Below are positions 38,246-46,778 of a stretch of 64,000 bases of DNA, piece after piece. The stretch is from Amycolatopsis mongoliensis (lineage in GTDB: Bacteria; Actinomycetota; Actinomycetes; Mycobacteriales; Pseudonocardiaceae): positions 7,502,001 through 7,566,000 of the forward strand of contig NZ_CP127295.1 in NCBI RefSeq assembly GCF_030285665.1, given 5' to 3'. A program made the translations under genes and the position numbers. Each line of letters starts with the position of its first letter. Within the stretch, counting starts at the first letter, position 1. Below the pieces are notes generated by a model. The model searched no databases. It saw only the letters and a program-made list of their open reading frames with translations, and was not told the origin of the DNA.

Positions 38246-41017
38246 ATGGGTCCTGAAGTGCGGTTTCACCTGCTCGGACCGCTGGTCGTGACGGTCGACG
38301 GCCGGCCGGTGCCGCTCGGCGGGGCGAAACAGCGGGTCCTGCTGGCCCACCTGCTGCTCAACGCGAACCGGACGGTCCCGCCCGGGCAGCTGGTCGACAC
38401 GATCTGGCCGGGTGACCCGCCGACGTCCGCCACCGCCAACCTGCAGACCTACGTGTGGCGCCTGCGCCGGCTGCTGCCGGCGGGACCCGTCCTGCGCACC
38501 CACGGCCCGGGCTACTCGCTCGCCGTCGACCCCGGCGACGTCGACGCGCACCGGTTCACCCGGCTCGTCGCCGACGCCGCGCGGACGGCCACGCCCGAAG
38601 CGGCGCTGAAGCTGCTCGCCGAGGCGGAGTCGCTGTGGCGCGGCGATCCCCTGGAGGACCTGCCGACCGCGCCGGCGTGGGACGCCGAGCTCGGGCGGCT
38701 CGTCGAGAACCGGCTGGCCGCCGTCGAAGAGCGGCTTTCGCTGCAGGTGCAGCTGGGGCGGCACGACCCGGCGATCGCCGAGCTCACCGTGCTGCTGGCC
38801 GAACACCCGTACCGGGAACGGCTTTGGCAGCAGTACCTGCTCGCGCTCACCGGCGCGGGCCGGCGGGCGGAGGCGCTCCAGGCGTACACGACGGCGCGGG
38901 AGCGCCTGGTCACCGAGCTGGGCGTCGAACCGGGGCCGGAGCTGCGGGCGGTGCAGGCCGCGATCCTCGCGGGCGAGCCGGTCGCGGTGCCGCCGGTGGT
39001 TCCCCCGCCGCTGCGCCAGCTTCCCGCGGACCTGCCCGACTTCACCGGCCGCGAGGACTACGTCCGGGAGCTGGAAACGGCGCTGGGCCCGGCGCCGGTC
39101 GTCCTGACCGGCGCGCCGGGGACCGGCAAGACGGCGCTGGCCATGCACGTCGCCCACCGCCTCGCGGACCGGTTCCCCGACGGGCAGCTGTACGTCGACC
39201 TCGCCGGCACCGGCGCCCCGCGCGACCCGGCCGAGGTGCTCGCCGACTTCCTGCACGCGCTGGGGGTCACCGGGAACACCGTCCCCGCCGGGCCCGGCCA
39301 GCGGGCCGCGCTGTTCCGCTCCCGGCTGGCCGGGCGGCGGGTGCTGCTGGTGCTCGACGACGCCGCGACCGCCGCGCAGGTCCGCCCGCTGCTGCCGGGG
39401 GACGCCGGGTGCGCGGTGCTCGTGACGACCCGCGGGCGGATGCCGGAGCTGGCGGGCGCGAAGCACGTCGAACTGACGGTGTTCGGCGAGCACGAGGCCG
39501 CGCGGCTGCTGGCCGGGATCGCGGGCGTCGACCGGGTCGTCGGCGAGCCGGCCGAGGCGGCGGCGATCGTCCGCTGCTGCGGCTACCTGCCGCTGGCGAT
39601 CAGGATCGCCGGCGCGCGGCTGGCCGGGCGGCAGGCGTGGAGCCTGCGCACGCTGCACGACCGGCTGGCCGACGAGTCGAGCCGGCTGAGCGAGCTGCGC
39701 GTCGGCGACCTCGGCGTGCGGCCGAGCTTCGAGCTGAGCCTGCGGCAGCTGCCGGCGGACGCGCGGACGGCGTTCTGCCGCTCGGCGGTGCTGGGCGCGC
39801 AGGACTTCCCGAGCTGGGTGGTCGACGCGCTGCTGGACCGCGACGGCGCGCACGAGGTGCTCGACGTGCTCGTCGACGCCAACCTCGTTTCGCCGGCGGG
39901 GCGGGACGCCGGCGGGAACCCCCGGTACCGGCTGCACGACCTGCTGCGGTGCTACGCGGCGGAACTCCTGGCGGCGGAGCCGTCTTCGTCGCGGCGCGCG
40001 ACCCTCGCCCGGGTGCTGACGGTGTTGCTGGCGCTGGCGAAGACGGCCGCGGCGGGGCTGCCCCCGGCGTTCGGCGCGATGACCGGGCCCGCGGTCGGGG
40101 CGCCGGTGGCCACGGCCGGGCTGGTGGCCGACCCGCTGGGCTGGTTCACCGCCGAACGCAAGCTGCTGGCGGCCGCGGTCCAGCTGGCCGCGGACGCGGG
40201 CTTGGACGAACTGGCCTGGCAGCTGACGGCGACGGCGGTCCCGTTCTACGACCTGCGTGGCGCGTACGACGACTGGCGCCGCAGCCACCTGACGGCGCTG
40301 GCCGCGGTCGAAGCGGAAGGAAACGTCGCGGGGGCGGCCGTCCTGTACCGCGGCCTCGGCCAGATCCGGCTGTACCACGACGAATACGCGGCGGCGGTGG
40401 GGGACATGGAGCGGTCGGCTTCGCTGTTCGCCTCGCTCGGGGACGTCCGCGGGGAGGCGCTCGCGGTGGCGGGGCTCGGGACGGTGGCGCGGATCCGCGA
40501 CCGGCCACGGGAAGCGCTCGGCTTCTACCGCCGGGCCCTGGCGGGACTGGAGCGGGCCGGCGATCGCCGGGGTGTCGCGCAGGTGCGCAATTCCCTGGGG
40601 ACGACGTACGCGTCGCTGGGTTCCTTCGCGGAGGCGGAATCCTGGCTGCGCCAGGCTCGTGAACTGGCGCGGGAGATCGACGACCCGCACCGCGAGGCGA
40701 AGGTCCTCACCGAGCTGGGCACCCTCCACCGGGAGCTGGGGGCGCTGCCGGAGTCGTTGACGTGCCTGCGGTTGGCGTTGAGCATCCTCGAGGAGCTGGC
40801 CGACGAGCGGTGCAGCGCCTACGCGTTGCTGGGCATCGGGCAGACGCTGCTGGCGGCGGGCGAGCCCGTCCAGGCGCGCGGGGTGTGCGATCGCGCGTTG
40901 CGGGTGTTCCGCGAGACCGGGAACCGGCAGGGGGAGATGACGGGGCTGGAGCTGCTGGAGCGGGTGCAGCGGAGACGGACCCCGGCGGCGACCGGCGGCG
41001 CGGCCCGTCGTGAGTGA
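38246..41017 (+). CDS. AfsR/SARP-family transcriptional regulator (winged helix-BTAD-NB-ARC-TPR)
   Basis: A 923-residue regulator. Residues 1-95 are an OmpR-like winged helix (RFHLLGPLVVTVDGRPVPLG to GPGYSLAVDPG). Residues about 100-245 form the bacterial transcriptional activator domain (ending YTTARERLVTELGVEPGPEL). Residues about 265-560 are an NB-ARC ATPase with Walker A GAPGTGKT (289-296) and Walker B VLLVLDDA. From about 640 to the end there are TPR repeats (GLGTVARIRDRPREALGFYR and similar). Such proteins usually activate secondary-metabolite or development genes. No biosynthetic cluster lies beside it, so it is an orphan or acts elsewhere. The frame ends within hairpin H5. Confidence 0.92.
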   Translation: MGPEVRFHLLGPLVVTVDGRPVPLGGAKQRVLLAHLLLNANRTVPPGQLVDTIWPGDPPTSATANLQTYVWRLRRLLPAGPVLRTHGPGYSLAVDPGDVDAHRFTRLVADAARTATPEAALKLLAEAESLWRGDPLEDLPTAPAWDAELGRLVENRLAAVEERLSLQVQLGRHDPAIAELTVLLAEHPYRERLWQQYLLALTGAGRRAEALQAYTTARERLVTELGVEPGPELRAVQAAILAGEPVAVPPVVPPPLRQLPADLPDFTGREDYVRELETALGPAPVVLTGAPGTGKTALAMHVAHRLADRFPDGQLYVDLAGTGAPRDPAEVLADFLHALGVTGNTVPAGPGQRAALFRSRLAGRRVLLVLDDAATAAQVRPLLPGDAGCAVLVTTRGRMPELAGAKHVELTVFGEHEAARLLAGIAGVDRVVGEPAEAAAIVRCCGYLPLAIRIAGARLAGRQAWSLRTLHDRLADESSRLSELRVGDLGVRPSFELSLRQLPADARTAFCRSAVLGAQDFPSWVVDALLDRDGAHEVLDVLVDANLVSPAGRDAGGNPRYRLHDLLRCYAAELLAAEPSSSRRATLARVLTVLLALAKTAAAGLPPAFGAMTGPAVGAPVATAGLVADPLGWFTAERKLLAAAVQLAADAGLDELAWQLTATAVPFYDLRGAYDDWRRSHLTALAAVEAEGNVAGAAVLYRGLGQIRLYHDEYAAAVGDMERSASLFASLGDVRGEALAVAGLGTVARIRDRPREALGFYRRALAGLERAGDRRGVAQVRNSLGTTYASLGSFAEAESWLRQARELAREIDDPHREAKVLTELGTLHRELGALPESLTCLRLALSILEELADERCSAYALLGIGQTLLAAGEPVQARGVCDRALRVFRETGNRQGEMTGLELLERVQRRRTPAATGGAARRE

Positions 41018-41052
41018 GAAACAGGGTTAGAACACTGTTTCCCACTCACGAC
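41007..41052. repeat. Intergenic hairpin (family member H5)
   Basis: Eighteen-bp stem with one A-C mismatch (41007-41024 / 41035-41052), loop of 10. Its GTCGTGAGTG base matches hairpin H2 exactly and includes the stop codon of the SARP gene. It lies between converging genes. Confidence 0.8.
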
Positions 41053-41086
41053 CGGTGGCGGCGGAGCACGGACCGCCGCGCCGCGC

Positions 41087-41593
41087 TCAGTTGCTGTTGC
41101 CGGGCTTCCAGCCCAGGTAGTTGCTGAAGTAGCCCTGCCGCGCGTGGCCGATCGCGCCGTTGACGCTCGTCGCCCACACGCCGCCGCTGCCGTCCGCGAT
41201 GCCCACGTGGCCGTACGCCGAGATGTTCCAGAACACGAACGCGCCCTTCGGCGGGGTGCCCGTCGTGTGGCGGGCGCCGTCGGAGGACTGCCAGTGCTCG
41301 ATCGCGCTCGGGTGGTGCGTCACGCGGTCCCACGACAGGCGGGCCGCCTTCTCGCAGTAGCCCTGGTACGCCGTGCTGCCGGTGCGGCTCGAGTACCACG
41401 CGATCGCCTGCGCCGCGGTCCGGGCGGCGGCCAGTTCGGCGGGCGAGTCGACGATCACCGCGCCCGGGTCGGCGACGTCGGCGGCGGTCACCTCCGCGTA
41501 GACGTCGGCCGGTGCGGGGGCGGCCGTGGCGACGGTCGCGCCGCCGAAGAGCAGGGCGGCCGAGAGCGCCGCCGCCGGGTAGATGCTGCGCAT
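41087..41593 (-). CDS. Small secreted CHAP/NlpC-P60-like putative peptidase
   Basis: A 168-residue exported protein with signal peptide (1-25, ATAAPAP). The C-terminal half looks like a papain-type cell-wall hydrolase: a candidate nucleophile Cys in STAYQGYCEKAARLSWD, then PPKGAFVFWN, the His region in YGHVGIADGSGGVWA, and a terminal GYFSNYLGWKPG. This pattern (Cys helix, PxxGD/A-V-F, GHVGI) is common to CHAP and NlpC/P60 domains, which cut peptidoglycan peptides or amide bonds. No binding domain is present. Activity is inferred; assignment between CHAP and P60 is uncertain. Confidence 0.65.
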   Translation of the reverse strand: MRSIYPAAALSAALLFGGATVATAAPAPADVYAEVTAADVADPGAVIVDSPAELAAARTAAQAIAWYSSRTGSTAYQGYCEKAARLSWDRVTHHPSAIEHWQSSDGARHTTGTPPKGAFVFWNISAYGHVGIADGSGGVWATSVNGAIGHARQGYFSNYLGWKPGNSN

Positions 41594-41748
41594 GGGTGGT
41601 GTCTCCCTCGGTGGACAGGTTTCCGACCGGGACGACCCTGCGCGCGGCCCCTACACCGCCACTACACCCGCACTCTCACGCACCTCACAAAAGACAATGT
41701 CCACGACACAAATCGGCGTGACAAATTTCCGGGCAACGGAAAAGCGCA

Positions 41749-41778
41749 TTGGCCGGTTGGGAAGTTTCCGCCTAGCAT
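41749..41778 (+). promoter_or_regulatory. Possible promoter of the DUF6801-like gene
   Basis: TTGGCC (41749-41754), 18 bases, TAGCAT (41773-41778), 34 bases before the ATG at 41813. The region before it is AT-richer than its surroundings. Confidence 0.4.
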
Positions 41779-41812
41779 CCGGTTCGCCGTTCAATGACGA
41801 AAGGACCCAGAG

Positions 41813-42403
41813 ATGACGGAAACCCTCGTGCGGAAAAAGCGTTTTCCGGGAATCGCGCTGGCCGCGCTGCTCGCCGGTGCGGTGGCCGTGCTTTCCGCGG
41901 GACCGGCCGCGGCGGCCGAGAAATCGCTCACCTACAAGGGCGGCTTTCCCCTGATCGGCGACCAGCAGGTCACCGTGGTGGTCAAGGCGGACATCCCCGC
42001 GACCGCCACGGCCGGCACCCCGGTTTCGGTGCCGTTCAGCCTCGACGTCGACGCCGGCCAGGCCGCCGGTGACGGCCTGCGGCTCGTCGGTGCCACCCGG
42101 GTTTCCGGCACGATCGCGTCGAAGGTGAACGTCGCGGTCGGCGGTCAGTCGGTGGCGATCCCGATCGAGCTGCCGATCCCGGAGACGCCCGTCCCGGCCG
42201 AAGGCAGCCTGAAGTTCACCGCGCAGGGCCAGGTCGACTTCACCATTCCCGCGGGCACCCCGCCGGGGGAGGCGACCAGCAGCGTCGACTCCGCGGCGAC
42301 CACCCACGTCGTCACCGACAGCAGCCTCGGCGAGTTCGACGTCGCCCTGACGCTCGACCCGCCGGACCAGGACGCCACCCTCGGCACGACGACCGTCGGC
42401 TGA
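41813..42403 (+). CDS. Secreted DUF6801-like protein of unknown function
   Basis: A 196-residue exported protein: basic N terminus, hydrophobic core (GIALAALLAGAVAVLSAG) and cleavage after PAAAAE. The mature part is all-beta in character, with KSLTYKGGFPLIGDQQVTVVVK at its start resembling the actinobacterial DUF6801 domain, then alternating Val/Thr strands and a Pro-rich turn (PIPETPVPAEG). There are no cysteines and no catalytic signature. It might be an adhesive or structural surface protein. The C terminus LGTTTVG ends without an anchor. ATG 41813 is preceded by GAAAGGA about 9 bases upstream. Confidence 0.6.
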   Translation: MTETLVRKKRFPGIALAALLAGAVAVLSAGPAAAAEKSLTYKGGFPLIGDQQVTVVVKADIPATATAGTPVSVPFSLDVDAGQAAGDGLRLVGATRVSGTIASKVNVAVGGQSVAIPIELPIPETPVPAEGSLKFTAQGQVDFTIPAGTPPGEATSSVDSAATTHVVTDSSLGEFDVALTLDPPDQDATLGTTTVG

Positions 42404-42600
42404 CCCCCGCGCTCCGGCCCGCCGGAATCCGCCCGGCGGGCCGGAGCCGATGCCGGAATCCGGCACCCGGGAACTGCCGGGATCCGCCGGAAACCGTTCC
42501 CTCCCAACGTGATCCTCCCTTAGTAGGTACCGAGTCGCCGATCGTGCGCGGAGTATTCCGTGCCACCACGTCGAATCGTCACCGGCTGGAGGACCACTTC

Positions 42601-43188
42601 GTGAAAATCACTTCAGGAGTCCTACGTGGACTCGCGGCGGTTTCGGCCGCCGCGGCCGCCGTCGTCGCGCTGCAGGCACCCGCCGCCGCGGCCGCCGCGC
42701 GGACCGACCTCGGCATCAGCATGCAGGCCCAGCAGAAGGACCAGTGGTGCTGGGACGCCAGCGGCAACACGATCGCCGACTACTGGGGATATTCGCTTTC
42801 CCAGACCCGGTTCTGCCAGATCGCGCACAACGAGTCCGGCAGCGACTGCGCCAACAACCAGGGGTACCTGTCCGACCAGCAGCGGGTGTTCCGCTCACTG
42901 GGATTCACGAATGTCGGGTCCTACGACTCGAACGGGCAGGTCCTTTCCTTCGCGACCATCAAGAACCAGATCGACGCGGGACAGCCGATCGGCACCCGGA
43001 TCGGCTGGCGGTCCGGCGGCGGCCACATGCACGTCCTCTACGGGTACGACGATTCGAGCGGCGCGACGCGGGTGGAATACGGCGACCCGTGGCCGGACAA
43101 CAGCCGCTACAACTCGATGAACTACGACACCTACCGCTCGAACACCCAGTTCCAGTGGACGCACACGCTGTACGGGATCGAGGGATGA
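42601..43188 (+). CDS. Secreted papain-like cysteine protease (C70/AvrRpt2-like fold)
   Basis: A 195-residue exported protein with signal peptide (about 1-32). The mature chain begins near the active site: AQQKDQWCWDASGN holds a candidate oxyanion Gln (44/45 or 48) and nucleophile Cys50. GGGHMHVLYGYDD holds the catalytic His142, and VEYGDPWPDNSRYN the Asp162. This Q...WCW / GHxxxxxGYD / DP order is that of papain-like C39/C70-type peptidases (PF12385-like). The mature enzyme has no propeptide inhibitor. GTG 42601 follows GGAGGA. The stop overlaps the ATG of the next gene, pointing to a functional pair. Confidence 0.75.
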   Translation: MKITSGVLRGLAAVSAAAAAVVALQAPAAAAAARTDLGISMQAQQKDQWCWDASGNTIADYWGYSLSQTRFCQIAHNESGSDCANNQGYLSDQQRVFRSLGFTNVGSYDSNGQVLSFATIKNQIDAGQPIGTRIGWRSGGGHMHVLYGYDDSSGATRVEYGDPWPDNSRYNSMNYDTYRSNTQFQWTHTLYGIEG

Positions 43189-43952
43189 GCGTGCTGAAGA
43201 AAGCGCTGGGCGCGGCCGTGCTGGCCGGCGCCGCGATGCTCGCCACCGCCGGCGCCGCGAGCGCGGCCGCCGGACCGGCCGGCACCCCGACCGCGGCCGA
43301 CACCGCCGCCATCGGCCAGGTCACCGGCGGCCCGGCCACCCTCGACCGGCTCGCGACGACGAAGTTCCCCGGCGCCCACGCGGCGGCCGCGGCTTCGCGG
43401 GCCGGTGCGGACGCCGGCACCCAGGTCGCCGTCTACGAGCCGACGGCGGCCTTCGTCGCCGGGACGTCGGACGTCCCCGCCGCGCTGGCCTACGTCGCGG
43501 TGCCGGCGCGGACCGGCGATGGCACCACGGCGACGGTCTGGGCCGAGCGGCAGGGCGCGGCCTGGACCGTCGTCAACGTCGCGTCGGGTGATTACGAGAA
43601 GAAGTACGCCGAGGCCGCGGCCGGCGGCTACCTCCTGCACGAACCGCAGGTCAACGCCTGGTACGCGGTGCACGGCGAGTCCGTGACGGTGCTCGACGGC
43701 TCGGTCACCGGCCTGGCCGCGGGCACGAAGCTCAGCTTGCGCGACTACCGCGCGGCGCTGCACCAGCGGTACGCGGACAAGCTGCCGGGTTCGGCTTACG
43801 ACCGCGACGGCGCGGGCGGTGGCTACGGCGGCCGTGAGCGTGCGGTGCCCGCCGCGGACCCCGCGGACGTGCCGGTGCTGCCGTTCGTGCTCGGCGGTGC
43901 CCTCGTGCTGGCGGCGGGCGCGATCGTGGCGCCGCGGCTGCGGCGGCGGTAG
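43185..43952 (+). CDS. Membrane-anchored exported protein coupled to the papain-like protease
   Basis: A 255-residue protein of no recognised family. A signal peptide (1-28) is followed by an Ala/Thr-rich region and a mixed alpha/beta part (VAVYEPTAAFVAGTSDVPAA, TVWAERQGAAWTVVNVASGD, GYLLHEPQVNAWYAVHGESV). Then comes a Gly/Arg linker, and a C-terminal transmembrane helix (VLPFVLGGALVLAAGAIVAP) ends with RLRRR, as in type I anchored proteins. The ATGA overlap with the upstream protease implies stoichiometric production. It may tether, inhibit or present a substrate to the protease; this is inference. Confidence 0.7.
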   Translation: MSVLKKALGAAVLAGAAMLATAGAASAAAGPAGTPTAADTAAIGQVTGGPATLDRLATTKFPGAHAAAAASRAGADAGTQVAVYEPTAAFVAGTSDVPAALAYVAVPARTGDGTTATVWAERQGAAWTVVNVASGDYEKKYAEAAAGGYLLHEPQVNAWYAVHGESVTVLDGSVTGLAAGTKLSLRDYRAALHQRYADKLPGSAYDRDGAGGGYGGRERAVPAADPADVPVLPFVLGGALVLAAGAIVAPRLRRR

Positions 43953-43997
43953 GTCGGCGGGCGGGGGCCGCCGGCGCGCCGGCGGCCCCTTGGCAGG

Positions 43998-44009
43998 TGA
44001 TCATGATCA
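43998..44009. promoter_or_regulatory. Perfect palindrome TGATCATGATCA before the AsnC-type gene
   Basis: Twelve-base perfect palindrome ending 14 bases before ATG 44024. Possible autoregulatory site, or chance. Confidence 0.35.
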
Positions 44010-44023
44010 GGTCAGAATGCGCC

Positions 44024-45055
44024 ATGCCCGTTTCCCCGGCCGCCCAGCCGGAACCGGCGCGCCCGAGCGGCCCGGACCTCGCGCTGGTCGAGGCACTGCA
44101 GCGCGACCCGCGGGCGCCGTGGACGCGGATCGCCGCCGCCGTCGGCACCGACGCGACGACGGCCGCCCGCCGCTGGGACCGGCTGCAGGCGGCCGGACTG
44201 GCCTGGCTGACCGCGTACGTCACGGCCCCGACCACGACCGTCGGGTACGTCGACCTGGCCTGCCGCCCGGACGCGCTGGCCGGGCTGACGCAGGAGCTGT
44301 GCGGCTGGCCGTCGGTGTTCAGCGTCGAGCGCACGACCAGCCGGTTTTCGCTGTTCCTGTCTCTGGCCGCCCGCGACCTCGACGCGCTGGACGGACTGGT
44401 CACCGGCCGCCTCGGCGCCCTGCCCGGGGTGCGCGAGGTCCGGTTCGCCGTCGCCACGCGCGTCTACCGCGAAGGCAGCGGCTGGCTGGTGAACGCACTG
44501 GCCCCGGAACAGCGCGCGGTGCTCGACGAGACGGCGGTGCAGGCCCGCCTGGTCGTGCCGCAGCAGTGGAACGACCGGGACCTGCGCGCGCTGGTCGAGT
44601 CCCTCGGCGAGGACGGCCGGCGCAGCTACGCCGAGCTGGCCCGGGACTGCCGGATGAGCGAGTCGGTGGTGCGCCGCACGCTCGCGCGGATGCTCCGCAA
44701 CCACGAACTCGACTTCCGCTGCGACCTCGCGCACGTCCCGGCGGGCTGGCCGGTGATCGCGGGCTACCGCCTCGACATCGCCGCGGACGACCTCGACCGC
44801 GCGGGCACGGCGATCGCGCAACTGCCCGAGACCCGGCTCTCGGCCGCGGTGGTCGGGGAGGGCAACCTGGTGGTGTCGGCGTGGCTGCGGGAGCCGGCCG
44901 GCTGCACGTGCTACGAGACGCGGCTGGCGGCCGCGGCCCCGGGCGCCCGCGTCCTCGACCGCGCGATCACGCTGCGGATGCCCAAGCGGATGGGCCGGCT
45001 GCTCAGCCCGCGCGGCCTCGGCGGCGCCCACCAGGCGATCATCCCGGCCCGCTGA
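44024..45055 (+). CDS. Double-domain AsnC/Lrp-family transcriptional regulator
   Basis: A 343-residue regulator made of two AsnC-like halves. Half 1 has an HTH in DLALVEALQRDPRAPWTRIA with AAAVGTDATTAARRWDRLQ and a ligand-binding-like part. Half 2 has a second HTH (GEDGRRSYAELARDCRMSES, VVRRTLARML) and a second RAM-like part. Single Lrp proteins are about 150 residues, so this is a tandem fusion. ATG 44024 is chosen because codons upstream (GTG 43997, ATG 44003) overlap a perfect palindrome. The alditol oxidase gene follows by 136 bases and might be a target. Confidence 0.85.
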   Translation: MPVSPAAQPEPARPSGPDLALVEALQRDPRAPWTRIAAAVGTDATTAARRWDRLQAAGLAWLTAYVTAPTTTVGYVDLACRPDALAGLTQELCGWPSVFSVERTTSRFSLFLSLAARDLDALDGLVTGRLGALPGVREVRFAVATRVYREGSGWLVNALAPEQRAVLDETAVQARLVVPQQWNDRDLRALVESLGEDGRRSYAELARDCRMSESVVRRTLARMLRNHELDFRCDLAHVPAGWPVIAGYRLDIAADDLDRAGTAIAQLPETRLSAAVVGEGNLVVSAWLREPAGCTCYETRLAAAAPGARVLDRAITLRMPKRMGRLLSPRGLGGAHQAIIPAR

Positions 45056-45191
45056 CTGTCGTGCGGTCGCGATCGTGGATCGGTCGGCGCCGCGACGACG
45101 ACCCGGTGCCGCGGTGGATGCGCGGATTCTGGCGGGACGCGGCCGCGTAGGGTCGGAGGCGGGGATCCGGCACGGCGGAAGGACAATACGA

Positions 45192-46427
45192 GTGGGCGAG
45201 TCGAACTGGGCCGGGAACCACACCTACACCGCGGACTCGGTGCGGACCCCGCGTACGGTCGGCGAAGTGCGGGAAGCCGTCGCGGCCGCTTCGCACGTCA
45301 AAGCCCTGGGCAGCCGCCACTGCTTCAACGACATCGCGGACTCGCCCGGCGGTGTCCTGCTCGACCTGCGGGAGCTCGACGTCCCGGTGGAAATCCACGA
45401 CGGGAGCGTCACCGTCGGCGGGTCGGCGCGCTACGGCGACTTCGCCGAGCAACTGCACAGCGCGGGGTTCGCGCTGCCGAACCTCGCGTCGCTCCCGCAC
45501 ATCACGGTCGCCGGCAGCGTCGCGACCGGAACCCACGGCTCCGGCCGGCGGCAGCCGGGGCTCGCCTCGGCCGTCTCGGCGGTGGAGCTGGTCACCGCCG
45601 ACGGTGAGCTGCGGACCTTCACCCGCTCGAACCCGGAGTTCCCCGGGGTGGTCGTCGGCCTCGGCGCGCTCGGCGTCGTCACCCGGCTCACCCTCGACGT
45701 GGTGCCCGCGTTCGACGTCCGCCAGGACGTCTTCGACGGCCTGCCCTGGGAGGCCGCGTATCGGCACTTCGACGAGATCGAGGACGCCGGATACAGCGTC
45801 AGCATGTTCACGAACTGGGCGAACGACACCATCGATCAGGTCTGGGTCAAGAGCCGCGTGGACGCGTTCACCGAGCGGACCGGCCTGCTGGGCGCCGTCC
45901 CCGCCGACGGGCCGCGCCACCCGGCGCACGCGGCCGGGATCTCCGCCGAGAACGGCACGCCGCAGCTAGGGGTGCCGGGCCCGTGGCACGAGCGGCTGCC
46001 GCACTTCGCGCTCGCCTTCACCCCGAGCGTCGGCGACGAGCTGCAGTCGGAGTACTTCGTGCCGTACGAGGACGCGGTCGCCGCGGTGCGGGCGGTCCGC
46101 GGGATCGGCGACCTCCTGGCTCCTCTGCTGCTGGTGTCGGAGATCCGCGCGATCGCGGGCGACGACCTGTGGCTGAGCCCGTGCCACGGGGGCGACCGGG
46201 TCGCCCTCCACTTCACCTGGCAGCCGCGGCAGCCCGAGGTCGAGGCGGTGCTCCCGGCGCTGGAGGAACGCCTGGCCCCGTTCGGCGCCCGGGCCCACTG
46301 GGGCAAGCTCTTCCGCTCTTCGGCGCCGTATCCGCGGATGGCCGATTTCCGCACGCTGGCCACCGGACTGGACCCGAGTGGCAAGTTCCGGAACCCGTTC
46401 CTGGAGCGGCACGTCTTCGGCGGCTAG
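45192..46427 (+). CDS. FAD-dependent alditol oxidase (AldO/xylitol oxidase-like)
   Basis: A 411-residue VAO-family flavoprotein that tracks Streptomyces AldO closely: SNWAGNHTYTADSVRTP at the N terminus, LGSRHCFNDIAD with His43 at the place of AldO's covalent-FAD histidine, LPNLASLPHITVAGSVATGTH, FGVPGPWHERLPHF-like LGVPGPWHERLPHF, ELQSEYFVPYEDA, and the C-terminal LDPSGKFRNPFL. AldO oxidises the terminal hydroxyl of xylitol or sorbitol to an aldose with H2O2 formation. There is no signal peptide, so it is cytoplasmic. GTG 45192 is chosen because GGAAGGAC is upstream and the chain then begins at the conserved GESNWAG. Confidence 0.88.
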   Translation: MGESNWAGNHTYTADSVRTPRTVGEVREAVAAASHVKALGSRHCFNDIADSPGGVLLDLRELDVPVEIHDGSVTVGGSARYGDFAEQLHSAGFALPNLASLPHITVAGSVATGTHGSGRRQPGLASAVSAVELVTADGELRTFTRSNPEFPGVVVGLGALGVVTRLTLDVVPAFDVRQDVFDGLPWEAAYRHFDEIEDAGYSVSMFTNWANDTIDQVWVKSRVDAFTERTGLLGAVPADGPRHPAHAAGISAENGTPQLGVPGPWHERLPHFALAFTPSVGDELQSEYFVPYEDAVAAVRAVRGIGDLLAPLLLVSEIRAIAGDDLWLSPCHGGDRVALHFTWQPRQPEVEAVLPALEERLAPFGARAHWGKLFRSSAPYPRMADFRTLATGLDPSGKFRNPFLERHVFGG

Positions 46428-46778
46428 TGTCGCGCGGTGCAAGGTGTTCGACGTTCGGTGCGGCGGGAACCTGCGCCATGAGACTCCGGCCCGTGCAATC
46501 CCGGCCGCGATGTAGTGAATGAGTCATTCACCTCGTCCGGCGACATGAATGAGTCATTCATGTCGCCGGACCTGCCACCGCGACCCTCGGCAGATCCAGG
46601 TCCGATGCCCCCACGCCCCTTTTGGCGCGCAGGGCCGCTGTCAACGAACCTCGGACGCGCGACACCAGTCCGCCGGCGGGGCGCGGTCTCAGCGGAGCCC
46701 GAGGCGGCTGGTCCGGCGCGAGTGACAGCGAGATTCCGCTGATGGAGCCCGAGGCTGGGGAACGGCTCGCACCGCGCC
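46428..46778. other. Non-coding interval between convergent genes
   Basis: 351 bases separating the oxidase and LacI stops. It holds the tandem hairpins at 46515-46569. The rest shows no credible gene; the short frames here are low-complexity Arg/Pro/Ser translations. An imperfect direct repeat, GGAGCCCGAGGC, occurs at 46694 and 46744. Confidence 0.7.
46515..46569. repeat. Tandem hairpins (family member H6)
   Basis: Two palindromes: GTGAATGA-G-TCATTCAC (46515-46531), then a perfect 16-1-16 palindrome at 46537-46569. Both share ATGA-G-TCAT cores, and the first resembles the arm of H1 (1763-1815). They lie 88 bases past the oxidase stop. Confidence 0.82.

Noticed and set aside
46515..46742. 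Small plus-strand frame (about 75 codons) after the alditol oxidase gene
   Set aside because: It starts in the tandem hairpin and translates to hairpin-derived repeats followed by Pro/Arg-rich sequence; no ribosome site.
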